Shown here piece by piece: positions 11,600 to 22,640 of a stretch of DNA of 64,000 nt (positions are counted from its first letter, which is position 1; each line of letters begins with the position of its first letter). The translations under genes were made by a program, and so were the position numbers. Below the pieces are notes generated by a model. That model ran no database searches, was not told the DNA's origin, and worked only from the letters and a program-made list of their open reading frames with translations. The stretch is from Dryococelus australis (lineage: Eukaryota > Arthropoda > Insecta > Phasmatodea > Phasmatidae), in NCBI GenBank assembly GCA_029891345.1, contig CM056999.1:27129418-27193417 (forward strand). The letters run 5' to 3'.

Positions 11600-12235
11600 G
11601 CAATGAAGATGTCAAAACTTCACACAATGCACACCATTTCACACTGTTATCCAATACCATGAGAGGACAGATTTGCGGGCCATCAGGTTGTGGTAAGATG
11701 TGATTGCTTCTCAGCCTTTTGGAGTAACTGAATGGTCTTAGGTTCGAGTACCTTTACTTGTACCCCAAATTGCCCCAGCAACCGAAATACCAGTATCTGG
11801 CACATACACTGCAGGCCATGAAAGACTTACTGTATTTCTCTTGCAGTGATAACGAAGCCATCATGCCACCAAGTGAAGCATTGCCAAATTCGATGTTTAT
11901 TTTCGATGATATGGCATGCGAGGAACAGTCTTACATCTAGGAGCATGGGACAGTGGCATGCGAACGTGGACTGTGTGAACTTGAGCCAAACTTATTCGCG
12001 CATGCCACAATAGTTGCTATGTGATAACTTTAATTTCCTTGTGCTGTTTCGCATAAACGATATGAACTTGCAGCATGAGTACAATTACTATGTCAATACG
12101 GACATGACTTTGGCCGAATTTAAAGATGTGTTCTTTGTGTTGGATCGAGGAGTACAGCATATTGGTGATCGATAAGGATTCGCCGGTACATAAGGGAAGG
12201 TACATGCTTGGCTCCGATCGGTTCATAGTACGATG
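11600..12235 (+). pseudogene. Polinton FtsK/HerA-type packaging ATPase remnant
   Basis: The Walker A motif reads GPSGCGKM (about 11680-11700), so the expected K[ST] is now K-M followed at once by a stop. A long open part (11758-11940) holds QQPKYQYLAHTLQ, a SDNEAIMPPSEALPNS segment and the Walker B MFIFDDMAC. After a frameshift near 11938 the sensor-like LSQTYSRMP and INDMNLQHEY..VNTDM follow, and after another frameshift near 12160 a VIDKDSPVHKGRY tail. The motif order is that of Polinton genome-packaging ATPases. At least two stops and two frameshifts make it non-functional. The ORF at 12017-12274 on the opposite strand is a shadow. Confidence 0.75.
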
Positions 12236-12299
12236 CCAACCATTAGTCAAAATGCAATTTCCAAGTTCGGACATGGTCTATGCTCCGATGATGAGATGA

Positions 12300-13110
12300 G
12301 TTAAACTCACCTCACCGCTGTTCGCTTCTTGACCAAAAGATCGAAAGCATGAAAAATGAAATGGTGTCCATCGACCAGCATGTAAGGGGTGCGGAGATAC
12401 AGATTATAGATATGATGTGCTGAAACTTGAAGTATTCAAGGCTCTTCAAAATATGTTAATGTCCAAACTAGCTGCAAAAACCGATCTTGCGAGGCATAGC
12501 AAGAATGTGCTGCCTGTGCTGCCTTTCCCTTAACTCACAAAACCTGTGTGATTGTGTTTTTATTCCATTCGATGAATGTTGGCGGACCAAACTGAATTGA
12601 CGACTGATCTGCGGGGGGCCATAGAAGCTGTTCTCGCGAAATATCTTCTTGTGAAAAGTAACAGACTGGCTCTCGATAATCGAAGGGAAGAGGCTTACAA
12701 GTTGATAACCAGCTGTCTCGACGAACTTGGTAAACAACGCCAGGAAGAATCTTTGCCTCTGTCAGATATCAAACACGAAATCAAGGCGGAAGGATCGATC
12801 GCGAGGCATAAAGGTATAAGAAGTCCAGAACTGCCCTAATCGAAGTGGGGTATCACTAGCAACAAAGACGACTTGTTCTGTATAGATTTGCTGCATGAGC
12901 GAGAATGGAAACAAACACAAGAGCATGGATCCGAGGTGGGCACACTGATTGGGCACAACATTGCTTACTACTCCGATGGGAACAACGACAAGATGTACGG
13001 CTTGCGACATCACAATGAGAAATGGTTTCTCAAGAAGTAATTTTTTTCTAGGAAATGTGATGCAGATATGCAAGTGCAAGGTGGAAATAATGCATGGTCT
13101 GTGCGAACTT
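12300..13110 (+). pseudogene. Possible Polinton protein downstream of ATPase, decayed
   Basis: Reading the + strand across frames gives a helical, charged segment (12576-12839: TTDLRGAIEAVLAKYLL..., LDNRREEAYKLITSCLDELGK), then KMYGLRHHNEKWFL near 12990-13035. A YGLR/YGI-type motif followed by W and a hydrophobic run is a feature of an uncharacterised protein commonly encoded beside the ATPase in insect Polintons. The match is partial, hence the modest confidence. Several stops and frame changes are present. The 190-codon ORF on the opposite strand (12762-13334) is mostly its shadow, except for its N-terminal part, which belongs to the integrase remnant. Confidence 0.4.
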
Positions 13111-13269
13111 TTATTTGTGAGGATACTGGACAGCACACCGAATCGATTTCGGCAAGCACCATCGCCTGCTACAATCCAGTCATGCTCATTAGTGAACAAT
13201 AACACTCCATGCAGCGATTTAAGGTCTCGATACATGTGAAATTCGGTATTATCGCGAGATTGTTTCCAC

Positions 13270-13590
13270 GATTTGAGATTCCAGATCGTTGTGGAACCTT
13301 TCTCGAAAATGTATTTCTGTTTGAAGATGCGCACCAGGTCGTCAACCTTGGATTTAGGCCTGCAAGGATACTTACTCTTCGGAATAAAAATACACCGATT
13401 TAAGCAAGGAGTTATATTTCACATCTTCGTGCTTTATATGGCCTGTTTCTTCAACAGAGCCTTGAACTTCGTGTTGTAGAATTCCTTGTCCTGTTCAGTT
13501 TGCATATTATCTGGGATGAGTCCTTCGGGCAACACATCCATCATGGCCATGGTGACATCGCATGCATCCTTCAATATGACAGGCCTGCCT
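13270..13590 (-). pseudogene. Polinton retroviral-like integrase remnant
   Basis: On the minus strand, 13437-13560 reads a stretch with VTMAM..VLPEGLIPDNMQTEQDKEFYN split over the catalytic core. The part equivalent to the QTDxGxEFYN block of Polinton DDE integrases now reads QTEQDKEFYN, so the second catalytic Asp is replaced by Glu and the Gly by Asp. Downstream, after a frame interruption, VDDLVRIFKQKYIFEKG (about 13290-13345) corresponds to the start of the C-terminal SH3/chromo-like region (FKVGD.VRI.KYK..FEKGY pattern). The remnant points against the ATPase. It is inactive. Confidence 0.65.
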
Positions 13591-13920
13591 ACGTGAATTT
13601 GCAATATATATATATATATATGCGAAGTTGCAGTCCAGGGACCAGCTCTTTCGGGTCGTCCCAGAATATGTAGTCAATGTTATTGTCATTGTCTATCTTC
13701 GCCAAAACTTTGCTACTTTTCACTGTTAAACCGTTGAAGCGGTCTGCGAGATTGTCGAAGTTTTCGGGATCTTTGAACTTATAAGCACCTGTTTCGGGAT
13801 GGTTATTTCGGTAAAGTGCATGCACGAGTTCAAGGAACAACTTGTATTCCAGCAGGTCGGATTCTGTAAACTCCCTGGGGTCCTTGCAAAATAGAAGTTC
13901 GCAAAGTACATGGGTTCCAA
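13589..13920 (-). pseudogene. Uncharacterised Polinton-associated protein, fragment
   Basis: A minus-strand open stretch, with one frame change near 13840, encodes a helical segment ending in DYIFWDDPKELVPGLQLR. The WDDP.ELV.RLRLL motif is recurrent in an uncharacterised protein carried by insect Polintons. A (TA)n tract (13605-13622) truncates the C-terminal part that would follow. Function of the family is unknown to me. It sits directly upstream of the integrase remnant on the same strand. Confidence 0.5.
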
Positions 13921-14269
13921 CTACTTGGATGAGCCCACCTTCTAGAAATTATTTTACCAGCACCAAGGAACCATTTATCGTTATGCCTATCTATGCCTTA
14001 AATCATATCATTATGAGATGTGTATGACTGTAGGTACCAGCGAACCAGAACATTGGGAATGAGGGTTCTCTTCCATATATTTTCTTTTTGTGGTAAATCT
14101 GTATACAAACCATCTTATCTATCCATATGTGCATAATCATCACATTTTTGTTTCTTCATAGACTCAGCTGTATTGTCTATTTCGGTCTCTGCGATTGTGG
14201 GTGCTCAATCTCCCCCCCCCCCCCGGTTACATCATGACAGCGAGTAATGGGTTTAAAAATGTCTTTATT

Positions 14270-14541
14270 TATAATCTCGCTGGAAAGTCGATACACTTGT
14301 CAACAGTCTACCTTTCGAGTTGCACAATCTTGGGTACAGGTTTTGTGGACTGGGAATGAAACTAGCTGAAAGGATGTTACATAATGAGGTGAGCATCAGT
14401 GCCCTGGACAAAGTATGCAAGCAGAACAACATTGACTATTCCCAGCACAATAATCTTGAAACAAGGCATTTGGCAGAGAAGATACTTGCACAGAAGTTCG
14501 ACGAGATAGTACATTGTCAGACACACCAGACTCGGAGATAA
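14270..14541 (+). pseudogene. PLA2-like domain protein, remnant B
   Basis: The + strand ORF reads VNSLPFELHNLGYRFCG, then KLAERML, ISALDKVCKQNNIDYSQHN and HLAEKILAQKF. This covers the whole PLA2-like domain of Polinton/parvovirus type. The calcium-loop GPGTKL has become GLGMKL, and the catalytic C..HDI.Y block has become C.QNNIDY, so the active-site His is replaced by Asn. An inactive relic or a structural derivative is likely. It is better preserved than the minus-strand copy at 11247-11492 and shares its N-terminal spacing (LPFE.H..GYRFCG). Confidence 0.7.
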
Positions 14542-14566
14542 AATTGCGCCATGGGGCATATACAAT

Positions 14567-14857
14567 GTTACGAAAGCCAAGGTGAATATGGGTATGGGAG
14601 AAAAGTGTAAGAGAAAGACACAGGTGAAATGGGAACAGGTGTGAAGAGCAAGAGAAAGACACAAGTTAAAAAAAAATTGACGATGGGGAAAGATAGCATT
14701 CAAGGCCAAGAAAACATCTACAATTTAATTTTGATCATTGCTCTCAGGAGCTTAATCGGAGTCACATGTGGTACAGTCCGAGCCATCAATACAGCATCGA
14801 ACGAGCAGAAGCAGTTGTCTGAGGCCCAAAGGCATAATTCAAATATGCAAAAGTGAC
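14567..14857 (+). pseudogene. Polinton/adintovirus pX-like protein, remnant B
   Basis: A basic N-terminal region (KSKRKTQVKKKL) precedes a hydrophobic stretch (LRSLIGVTCGTVRAINTAS) and an E/Q/K-rich tail (NEQKQLSEAQRHNSNMQK). The layout matches the pX-like ORF of remnant A (10805-11179), including the NE.KQL and RHN blocks. It follows the PLA2-like ORF after a short gap with a frame change, as in intact elements where the two are often adjacent or fused. A stop truncates it near the end. Confidence 0.6.
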
Positions 14858-14888
14858 GCAGCAAGAAGAGTCGATCATGAATTCGTTG

Positions 14889-15686
14889 CCTTAAGTTTGA
14901 AGTAAAGCATCTACCTATGGAGCACTGCACCTGTTTGTACAATGTGAAGAACTTATAAAAAAGGAGTAGATATACAATAAAAATTGTCAAAAGATTGCGA
15001 TTTATACTGTATATGAAAGAGGAATGTATATATTTTGCAACATCATGAAATATTTTACTAAAATATACTTTTTAATCATAAAAAATTAATCGATCAATAG
15101 GGTCTGCATTTTTATCAACATTTAAGAGATTTCCCTTTTGGATTCACCAAGAAGCAGAATTTACAAGAAAGTCTTCTTCAAGAAAAATTGTCATAATATT
15201 TACTGTGTATTATGTAATAAAATCATAGTAATAATATATCATATAAATTCTATAATTAACTTTATATACATCAGTTTCAGCCATTAATGTTTGTGAGAAA
15301 TGGACGCACATAAAATCAATTATAAAAATTATTTCTTACATCTTTATTACAATTTTCTTTCATACAATCATAATAAACATTACGACGATATTCCATGTAG
15401 AAAATTTTCTTGCAAACACTACTTTCCAAAGCCTCCAGAATAAAAATATGAATCAATTTTGTTAAAAAATACCGACTCTTTTAATAGATTATTTTTTACA
15501 TATAAAAAGTATATTTTGGTAAAGTATATTATAATGTTGCAAAATTTATAACTTCTTCTTTCATATACAGCAAAAATCCCACTTTTCTGACAATTTTTAT
15601 GGTGTCTTAATAGATTTTTTTATTAGTTCTTCCCATTATATGTCGGGTGCAGTGCTCCATAGGCAGTTGCTTTACTTCAACCTTAA
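14889..15686. repeat. Large imperfect inverted repeat
   Basis: The left arm starts CCTTAAGTTTGAAGTAAAGC (14889) and the right arm ends with its complement (GCTTTACTTCAACCTTAA, to 15686). Both arms share GCCTATGGAGCACTGCACC-type, AAGAACT, ATAAAAATTGTCA, TGTATATGAAAGA and CCAAAATATACTTTTTA landmarks in matching order, down to near the centre at about 15287. Arms of about 400 bp meet almost without a spacer. It lies between the pX-like and penton-like remnants. Confidence 0.7.
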
Positions 15687-15699
15687 AAACAATTTTAAA

Positions 15700-16039
15700 A
15701 TGTGTGTTTGTAGCTGTATGTGCGAAATTCAACGATACCTAATTTCGTTGGCGTGTTCATGTGAGATGCTTTGCTCCCTAAACATATTAGAGACTAATGT
15801 GTTGTTATCAACCTTGACACGACCCTAGGACCTGATGCGTGCTGAATAGCATACATTAAGTTGGGCAAACATACACATTATTATAACAGTTTCGGTAATT
15901 TGCATCCTCCACCCGACCTCAGAGGTTTTCTTCCGTAGTGTATCCTCATTAATATATTACCACAAGATGGGACCAATGCCAAAAAAAATGGAACTGTGGA
16001 AATTTGTTTCTCTGCTTCCTTATTCAGTTTTACAAGTAA
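15700..16039. other. No gene seen between inverted repeat and penton remnant
   Basis: AT-rich, with a short ORF at 15640-15828 that overlaps the inverted-repeat arm and shows no family. It may hold degraded 5' sequence of the penton-like gene. Confidence 0.3.
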
Positions 16040-16790
16040 TTGAATAAAACTGTTTTACATCGACAGGAAACCATCAGTGAAGCCTTGGCAGCACATAGCT
16101 CCGAGCTTTATGTGGTACCGGTGCAATTTACGTCACTCGACCAGTAGAGGGTATGGTGCAGTGGCCTGTTCTATTTTTAAACCTACAATGTGGTACCAAA
16201 TATCGATGAAAAAAACTAGCAAGGTGTTGCTCATGAAAAGTGGCAATGTCTCCAATGAGGTGTTGCTGACCGTAGACTCTTATAACATAGTTGACATTGC
16301 AAGGTGCATTGAAGACTTGATGTTTTCCCTGCACAGAATTCTAACTACACGAAAATTCCAATGCTCTGAAAAGTGTCATACGATGCAGTGGAAATATCGA
16401 TGTTATGAAACCAGAAACTATTGGATCGATGCTCGGGTTAGAAGCGCGCATATACGAAGCTGATAAAACACACAAGTCGTCGAAGACCATAAACATCTTG
16501 TTGGTAAATGTGATACGAATAATCTGCAATTTGGTCAGAAGCATATACCTTAAAAGCAGGCCGAGCAATTCACTGCACGAATTTTTGCCTATAGTCCGCC
16601 GAGGTTTTAAATTGTTTGTGACACCACAAAGCATCATTATATTCTGGGTGTCGGGAAGATGGCACACAAGGTGGTCGTGATAACCGTTGACCAGAAAGGA
16701 GAGTTGGTGAACTTTCGAAACAAAGAAATCACCCAACCCTGCATTTGGAAAAATGGGAATAAGATTTACGATGGCCAGAAGCAATAAAAT
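16040..16790 (+). pseudogene. Polinton penton/minor capsid-like protein, decayed
   Basis: Read across frames on the + strand, the gene contains a YNVVPNID block (~16185-16210), then YNIVDIARCIEDLM (16280-16320), then the best-preserved part at 16405-16640: SIGSMLGL-like start, THKSSKTINIL, VNVIRI.CNLV, SNSLHEFLP and a terminal VDQKGELVNFRNKEIT. The order (SIGxMLGF, INI..VNVIRVECNI, HEF.P.VPPGY, VDQ.G.LV.FRGEEIT) is that of the vertex (penton) protein of Polintons and adintoviruses. Stops and frame changes prevent translation. The ORF at 16341-16835 on the opposite strand is a shadow. It lies directly upstream of the capsid protein, the usual order. Confidence 0.7.
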
Positions 16791-16869
16791 TAAGTGATGT
16801 GCAGAATCTGCAACCAGTACATCGCAGGTCACCACGGTGTTAACACTCGTAAACTATTTTTTTCTCCGC

Positions 16870-18080
16870 AGTCTTAACTTCTAAGTCGATCGTTACGGAA
16901 GATTACCTAAACATCGGAGAATTCGTCGTTTTCGAAGACAGTGTGATGAAGATGGAACTTCCTGGTCGGACCATACACACTACCTTCAAAGTTCGGATAG
17001 CGGTCCAACACCAAGGTATCTGCACTCTTCCTTGCTGGTCTTTCCTCCGAATTAGGGGGAATCTGACAAAAGAAAATGAAACCAACCCAGAATCATTAAA
17101 GACTTCAAGCAACGGAATTCTTCATCTGATCGATCGTATCACATATTTTCTCAAGGCTGCCGAGGTGGATCAGTCGCGAGATGTGGACATAACCTCCACA
17201 GTCAATATTACCTACCGCTCATCACAAATGAGCTGTCTGTGGCTAAGAGGCGTGGAATCGAAGATTATTACAGTGGTCCTATATACCCTGGATGCAAGTT
17301 CGAAGTGTGCATCCCTCTCTACATGATATTGAAATATGCTGAAGACTACAAGCGAATTATCATAATTTCGAAGCAGAAACTGGAGCTGCTTCTTGCCAAT
17401 AGGCATGCAGACACAATCGCAGATACTGGGAAAACACTGGAAACTTAGGAACTGAAGCTAAAGTCTATCGAATGGCTGCTGCCTTGTGTGAAATTGAGCA
17501 CAGCTGAACGCATAAATATTTTTGAAGAATGTGGAAGATGGCAAAATCATCGACGTGCTTTTCAGTTTGTGGAGTCATGAGACATACACCGAATTGTCAG
17601 CAAGCCAACACATCAACTAGATGGTGAAGACCAGCTTTGCTTATGGGAAACCGAGGTACATCATCATCGGGCTACAAACCAGATGTCAGCTCAATGCGAG
17701 AAACAGCCATTGACAGTTTGATACATGTCAAATAGAAAATATGAAAATATTCTTCAATAACAAAAGCTACCCAAATGTTCAAATGAATACGAACTTTGAA
17801 AATGGACAGTACCTTCTGGCATATTAGTTGAACACTCAATTCCAAAATGATATTATGGTAATGCTCAGTTCCCAATACTGAGCCCTATCACTTTCAATAA
17901 TATAGCAATACACATGGTTTTCGATGTGTGTAAACAGGACGAGCATATTACCTCCAATGCAATCGACTGCAGGATCGAATTCACAATTCATGGAAATATT
18001 CCTGCACATATGTATTCTTTTTGCCTGATACTTCACGATCAGCTCATATCATACAATTGCCGAGACAAGATTTCAAAATA
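16870..18080 (+). pseudogene. Polinton double-jelly-roll major capsid protein, decayed
   Basis: The N-terminal part (16943-17190) has a FVVFEDSVMKMEL stretch, RIAVQHQGICTLPCWSFL, IRGNLT and EVDQSRDVDITSTV, i.e. the VDRNRNVGITST-like block that is a strong marker of this family. The middle part (17239-17448) has YSGPIYPGCKFEVCIPL and AEDYKRIIIISKQ. Further decayed segments run to about 17890. The C-terminal jelly-roll end is recognisable at 17915-18060 (MVFDVCKQ, then IDCRIEF and a LILHDQLISY block). Several frameshifts and stops separate these parts, so it cannot make a capsid. It belongs with the penton remnant upstream. Confidence 0.75.
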
Positions 18081-18393
18081 CGGTAGTGAGTGCAGCAGCG
18101 AATATATAAACATAACCTTTATGCATTATAATTGTTTATTCGCCTTCGAGCATCTTCAGTTTTGTAGCGAGCCTGTGATTTGTGCGGTACTTCGTCATGC
18201 ACAGCTGCTCACCATGTATGTGAATTGCTCAGCCTTTACGCAATACCCCAAAATTACAAATGAATATGTACAGATTTTAATAATATATATAATTTAGAAT
18301 CTGTTAAAAGAATATTTTTAAAAAGTGTTATCGGTTTTGTTTTGATTGTGTATTATTATCTGTCTAATAATTTTTTTTGCCTATAAATAAATA

Positions 18394-19567
18394 CACTATC
18401 GACCAAAACGTAATTGAGCACCCATGAAGATAGGCAATTCAGTTCGTCAGTTGACTTGTGTGACCGCCATATGCTGCAGACTGGTGTAGAACCAGTTAAC
18501 AAGGAGATTACACGAGGTACAGAGCTATTGGACTTCGATAAGGGCGTGATTGTGGGCTGCCATTTCAGTGGGCTGTCTAGCCGGGCGATCGCATGGAAGG
18601 TAAACAGGCTCAAATCAACGGTCGCATTCATCCTGCATAAGTGGAAGGTCGATAGGCATTGTGCCAATGCTGTACGTTCTGAACGACCTCCAATCTTGAC
18701 CGACAGATATTGTGGAACCCTGAAGCGTGAAATTGTCAAAAATAGGGCACAATCCATGGCTACCATCTGACAGGAGTCTCATGCAACAACAGACATATCG
18801 GTTTCCATTGGAACATTGCGTACAGAGGCCCACTGACTTGGATATTTCGGAAGAGCAGCTGCACATAAGCCCCATATCACGACAAGCAATAAAGCTTGGC
18901 GACTCAGGTGGTGTTTGGACCATCGCAATGGGACACTAGAGCAATGAAAATTGGTTCTATGGAGTAACGAGTCGAGGTTTACATTATTCTGGTACGATGG
19001 ATGTGTGGTACGATGGATGGATGGATGGTACGATTCGGTTGTGGTGGAGTGATGGTGTGGGGCTGTTTCACGGCCTTCGGTGTAGGACCACTGGTGTTTG
19101 ACTGTGGTAGCATGAACACAGAGGCCTATTGTAACCTTCTAGATAACGAAATGCTCCCAACATTGTGGCGTTTTTACGGAATGGACCCATGTTACTTCTA
19201 GGATGAAGATGCCAGGTGCAATGTTTCAAGGGCTACTATGCAGTGTTACGCCGACAACAATGTTTGCCAATTGGACTGGCTCGCCCAGAGCACTGACCTC
19301 AATCCTATAGAACATACTTGGGACGAATTGGTTCACCAGGTGAGAGCTCGTCAGGTGCGGCCTAAATCCATTGCTCAACTCATGGAATGGTTGCAAGAGG
19401 AATAGCGACGAATTCCCTTGGATGTCCTGCAAACACTCGTAGAGAGCATGCCAGACAGGGTGGATGCTGTTATAGCCTCAAGATGTGGCCCTACGACATT
19501 CTAACAGGGTGACAACCACCAAGCAAACTTTGTCGACAGGTGCCCAACTACTTTTTGGTCGATAGTT
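18394..19567 (+). mobile_element. Tc1-like DNA transposon, near full length, dead
   Basis: 1174 bp bounded by imperfect inverted terminal repeats: CACTATCGACCAAAACGTAA on the left and, as the complement of the right end, AACTATCGACCAAAAAGTAG. A TA dinucleotide flanks each side (18392-18393 and 19568-19569), the canonical target duplication of the Tc1/mariner superfamily. Length and structure are typical of intact Tc1 elements. A local (GATG)n expansion at about 19005-19025 and many point changes mark it as inactive. It lies just 3' of the capsid remnant. Confidence 0.9.
18414..19470 (+). pseudogene. Tc1-like transposase pseudogene
   Basis: The first 118 codons hold the paired-type helix-turn-helix region (LDFDKGVIVGCHFSGLSSR, then IAWKVNRLKSTVAFILHKW). 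Downstream, split over frames, are the catalytic-domain landmarks WSNESRFTLFW (the first Asp of the DDE triad, normally W.SDES.F, reads Asn), the GGVMVWGCF-type block (about 19030-19070), and an N..DLNPIEHTWDEL block near 19290-19330. At least one stop after codon 118 and several frameshifts are present. Confidence 0.85.
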
Positions 19568-19729
19568 TACTAAGCTGATATTTAAAAATGCAATATTCCA
19601 AATATTACTTTGAGTATACAGAATGAGTCAGTTGAAAGGGAATTCAAACACTGTATAGCAAATACATGTATTGGTGTAAGATGGAGTCAGATCGAAAACT
19701 CCTGATATTCACAGTGATAGTCTTAGGAA

Positions 19730-20300
19730 TATATGTAGACTTTCAGGCTGAAACACGTGGTGGTTGACTGGGATAGCATGGAGGGAGATGTCATGAAGAG
19801 GTAAAGAGGGGTGGAGGATGCAACTGATATAAATAATGGTACCTTGTTGGTCGGTTCGTCAACGGAGGTATTTGGATTGGCTCATCTATTTTCTGCGGCT
19901 TCACATCTGGGGCAAAGTCTTATTTTGCATCTGCAATGCCTTCAGACATTCCAGAGCTAATGGGATCAACAAACTGCAGTGCCATAGCTTTCTTCGAACG
20001 TGGAACTGTCGAAGCCATCGACTTCTTCGAGACTGGTACCAGCAGTGAAATCGACTTTTCGGGTGGACTCCATGTAGTAGCACTGCTGCCGTCTGTTACG
20101 GGTATGGTATCAATGCCACCATCAACTTTTTGGCCCATACCCACAATTTACCGGGTCTTGTCTTCTTCCTCTTCAGTCATATCTTCTGTGTTTTCGGCTG
20201 AGACACCTATGTGTCTACCGGAATTGCGAGGGTCTTCAGGGATGTTTGGCACATGGTCTACAAGTGTCATCCAGTTCTTCATCTGAGACAACTGCAGTGC
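19730..20300 (-). other. Unrecognised acidic open stretch
   Basis: On the minus strand an open frame interrupted by a single stop near 20147 runs from about 20290 to 19920. The first part is acidic (TEDMTEEEEDK); the second is Ser/Pro-rich with a near-repeat (PVSKKSMAS and PRSKKAMAL). The frame also reads open on the other strand, so the signal is ambiguous. It could be a decayed element or host-derived ORF. I do not recognise it. Confidence 0.3.
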
Positions 20301-21900
20301 AAACCAGGTCATAGACCTCTGTTATAAGGACAAATGTATGGTTAACCACCTCTGCTGAACCATCCTAATATTAAAATTGTTACTTCTGTGAAAAGACCTT
20401 CACTTACAGCGTAGCAGAGCCCGACAACATGAAAAGCATGGATGTACAAAGAACCACCCAACTTGAATAAAGTACATTTGTTGGCAGTGTAGGGTGTCGA
20501 TTTCACGGATGGATGGTCTAAGGGTGCAAATAAATATATATGCAAGGGGCTTCCTCTATGTAACACTGGACCTTCACAGTTATCGATGTATGTTGATCTT
20601 TTCGACTTCGTCAAATACAGATGTGACATAATTAATCCCCACAACTATGCCAACAAATGTTTCATTCAAGTGATTTGTTGGCCAGATTTATTAAGTCATC
20701 ACGTCCTCAGCTTGTGGATAAGAGGTATATTGAGGTGGAGAAAATGTCTGATTGCAGCAGACTGGATTTTCCAACTCCTCTACAGCCAATAAGGGTTTTT
20801 GTGAACAACCCTGGTGTACCTTGTTATGGCGTGGACAACTGTGGCAAGCCTTGACTGTATTGCTTGCATGAACGCGACATTCTATGAATAAAGAGCACAA
20901 GGACATCGGGCAGTGGAAATATAAAACAGTACTCGGAATTGAAAAATCACAGTCGGACGAATAATTAGGCCGCAGTGGCATGATATAGGAGATCCAGACG
21001 ACGGGAAGAACGTCCGTTCTTGCCTAGATGTCAACCAGGGAAGACGTTCCAGAGAGACAGAAGGATGATGACGTGCCGCCCGCCATAGTCCGTCTGCAAA
21101 CCAGTCTTCGGCATCATGTAAGGTGGGAATGTTCGGTCCAGTAAATAACCGCAGTGGTGTGTTCAGTAGGACTTATTAGATTAACTTAAATGTATAAAGT
21201 GTCAGCTCCTCCGATATGTTTCCAGTTAATATAATATGTGTTAAACCCATGAGGTAAATAAAGTGTCAAATCAAGGAAGGGGTAAGCTTCGAGTCAATTA
21301 TAGAGTAGCTCTAAACCATTGAGTACGACCCTCATGACCTTATAATTCAAACTAAATAATAAATAGATTTATAAACTAAGAAGCTTAAAATATAACAGCC
21401 TGTAAATGTCTTCTCGCTGAATGCTAGGGGAAAATTGGTTCCAACACATGTGACTAAGAACAGAAAACCTGAACATATCGATCTTCTGATGGCAAAGGAC
21501 AAAACGAAGAATATTTCGCATTATTGTCAGATAAACAACTTTTCATGACTGGTTAACTCGCAGATTAATGCGCATGGGTACAAAGTTCATGTCTGCAGAC
21601 AGGTGTTTCAAGCATTATACCTATTATGCACGAAAATAAGGACTCACTGGGGAACAATCAGTGCCATGCAATACACAAAATAATTAAAAGATATAATTTC
21701 AGTGTGCATATGTATTTTCTCATGTTGCATATTACAAAATAAAAAATATTTTTTAAAAGTTGTGTTTGATTTCTTTAAAGCGTTGACAATAAAAATTACC
21801 AGCTCTATATAAACGAACTTAGTAAAAAATAATTTGGTTGGAAAAAATATATATATCATATACTGTACTTACTTTGAGAGTATGGACCTCGTCACCACTC
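20301..21900. other. No gene supported
   Basis: Several short ORFs (for example 20657-20854 and its opposite strand 20691-20981) show fairly even composition but no family. The stretch around 20600-21150 is GC-richer than its surroundings and may be an old transposon fragment. From 21150 on the sequence is AT-rich and featureless. Confidence 0.3.
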
Positions 21901-21919
21901 GGTACAGGTCTATAGCAGG

Positions 21920-22640
21920 CAGTGAAATAGAGAAATTAGTGCCACCTTGGTGTTGAAAATAGAATCCAATATGGAGAGCTCCGGGAGCACCACCTATATT
22001 TTGAAACCATAAACAAATATGGTTGCTACTTGGTGGCTAAATCAGTACTGGTGGCGAAATTGAGAAATAATACACTAGTGTCACCTATGCTTTAAAATTG
22101 GGATCCAGGATGGTGTGTCGAGAGTCAGATTGTAGCAATGTAAAATGATGACAACCATAAAAAAAAAAACCTAGGTAGTTACATTCAACGGAAATAACAG
22201 ATTTTGGTCGGGGAGGAGGAGGGTATACGATGGCCATGAATGAAGATGAGGGGAAAGAGAGTGAGAGGGAAAATTGGGGTGGGTTCCGGTGGAAGTGGGG
22301 AGATGAGGGGGAATGTAAAGACAATGTAACTGACTGGCGATGGTCAGTCGTCTGCTGAACTTTTTGCTGGGGACCCCCTTGAAAATATAAATTTTAATGA
22401 ATTTTTAATAATTTGTTAAAATTTTTTTTATTAATTTATATATAATATTTTTGAATTTTTTTTTGGAATTTCCAATGTTAAGGTCACAGACATCCAACAT
22501 GGCGGACAAGATGGCATCCGGCCAAAGGGGAATAATAGAGCGTGAACATCTTCATAATTCATCGTCCCCCACCCTTGCCCAAAATCGGTTATATCACTAT
22601 ACTGACTGGTCATATGTTAATGGAATGGCATAATTAACAT
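21920..22640. repeat. Degenerate repeats related to the 6.5-8.4 kb satellites
   Basis: Two diverged units near 21930-21990 and 22060-22110 share GAGAAATTAGTGCCACC-like and GAATCCAATATGG-like blocks. Positions 22330-22640 match, in inverted orientation, the segment at 6800-7040 (CAGTCGTCTGCTGA near one end, a long A/T stretch, ATGGCGG). No coding potential. Confidence 0.5.

Noticed and set aside
12060..12140. DMTLAEFK-type similarity to heme A synthase (COX15)
   Set aside because: The surrounding motifs and the Walker A and B upstream identify it as the C-terminal part of a Polinton packaging ATPase.
12762..13334. 190-codon minus-strand ORF as an intact gene
   Set aside because: Only its first part overlaps recognisable integrase sequence; the remainder is antisense to a decayed + strand gene.
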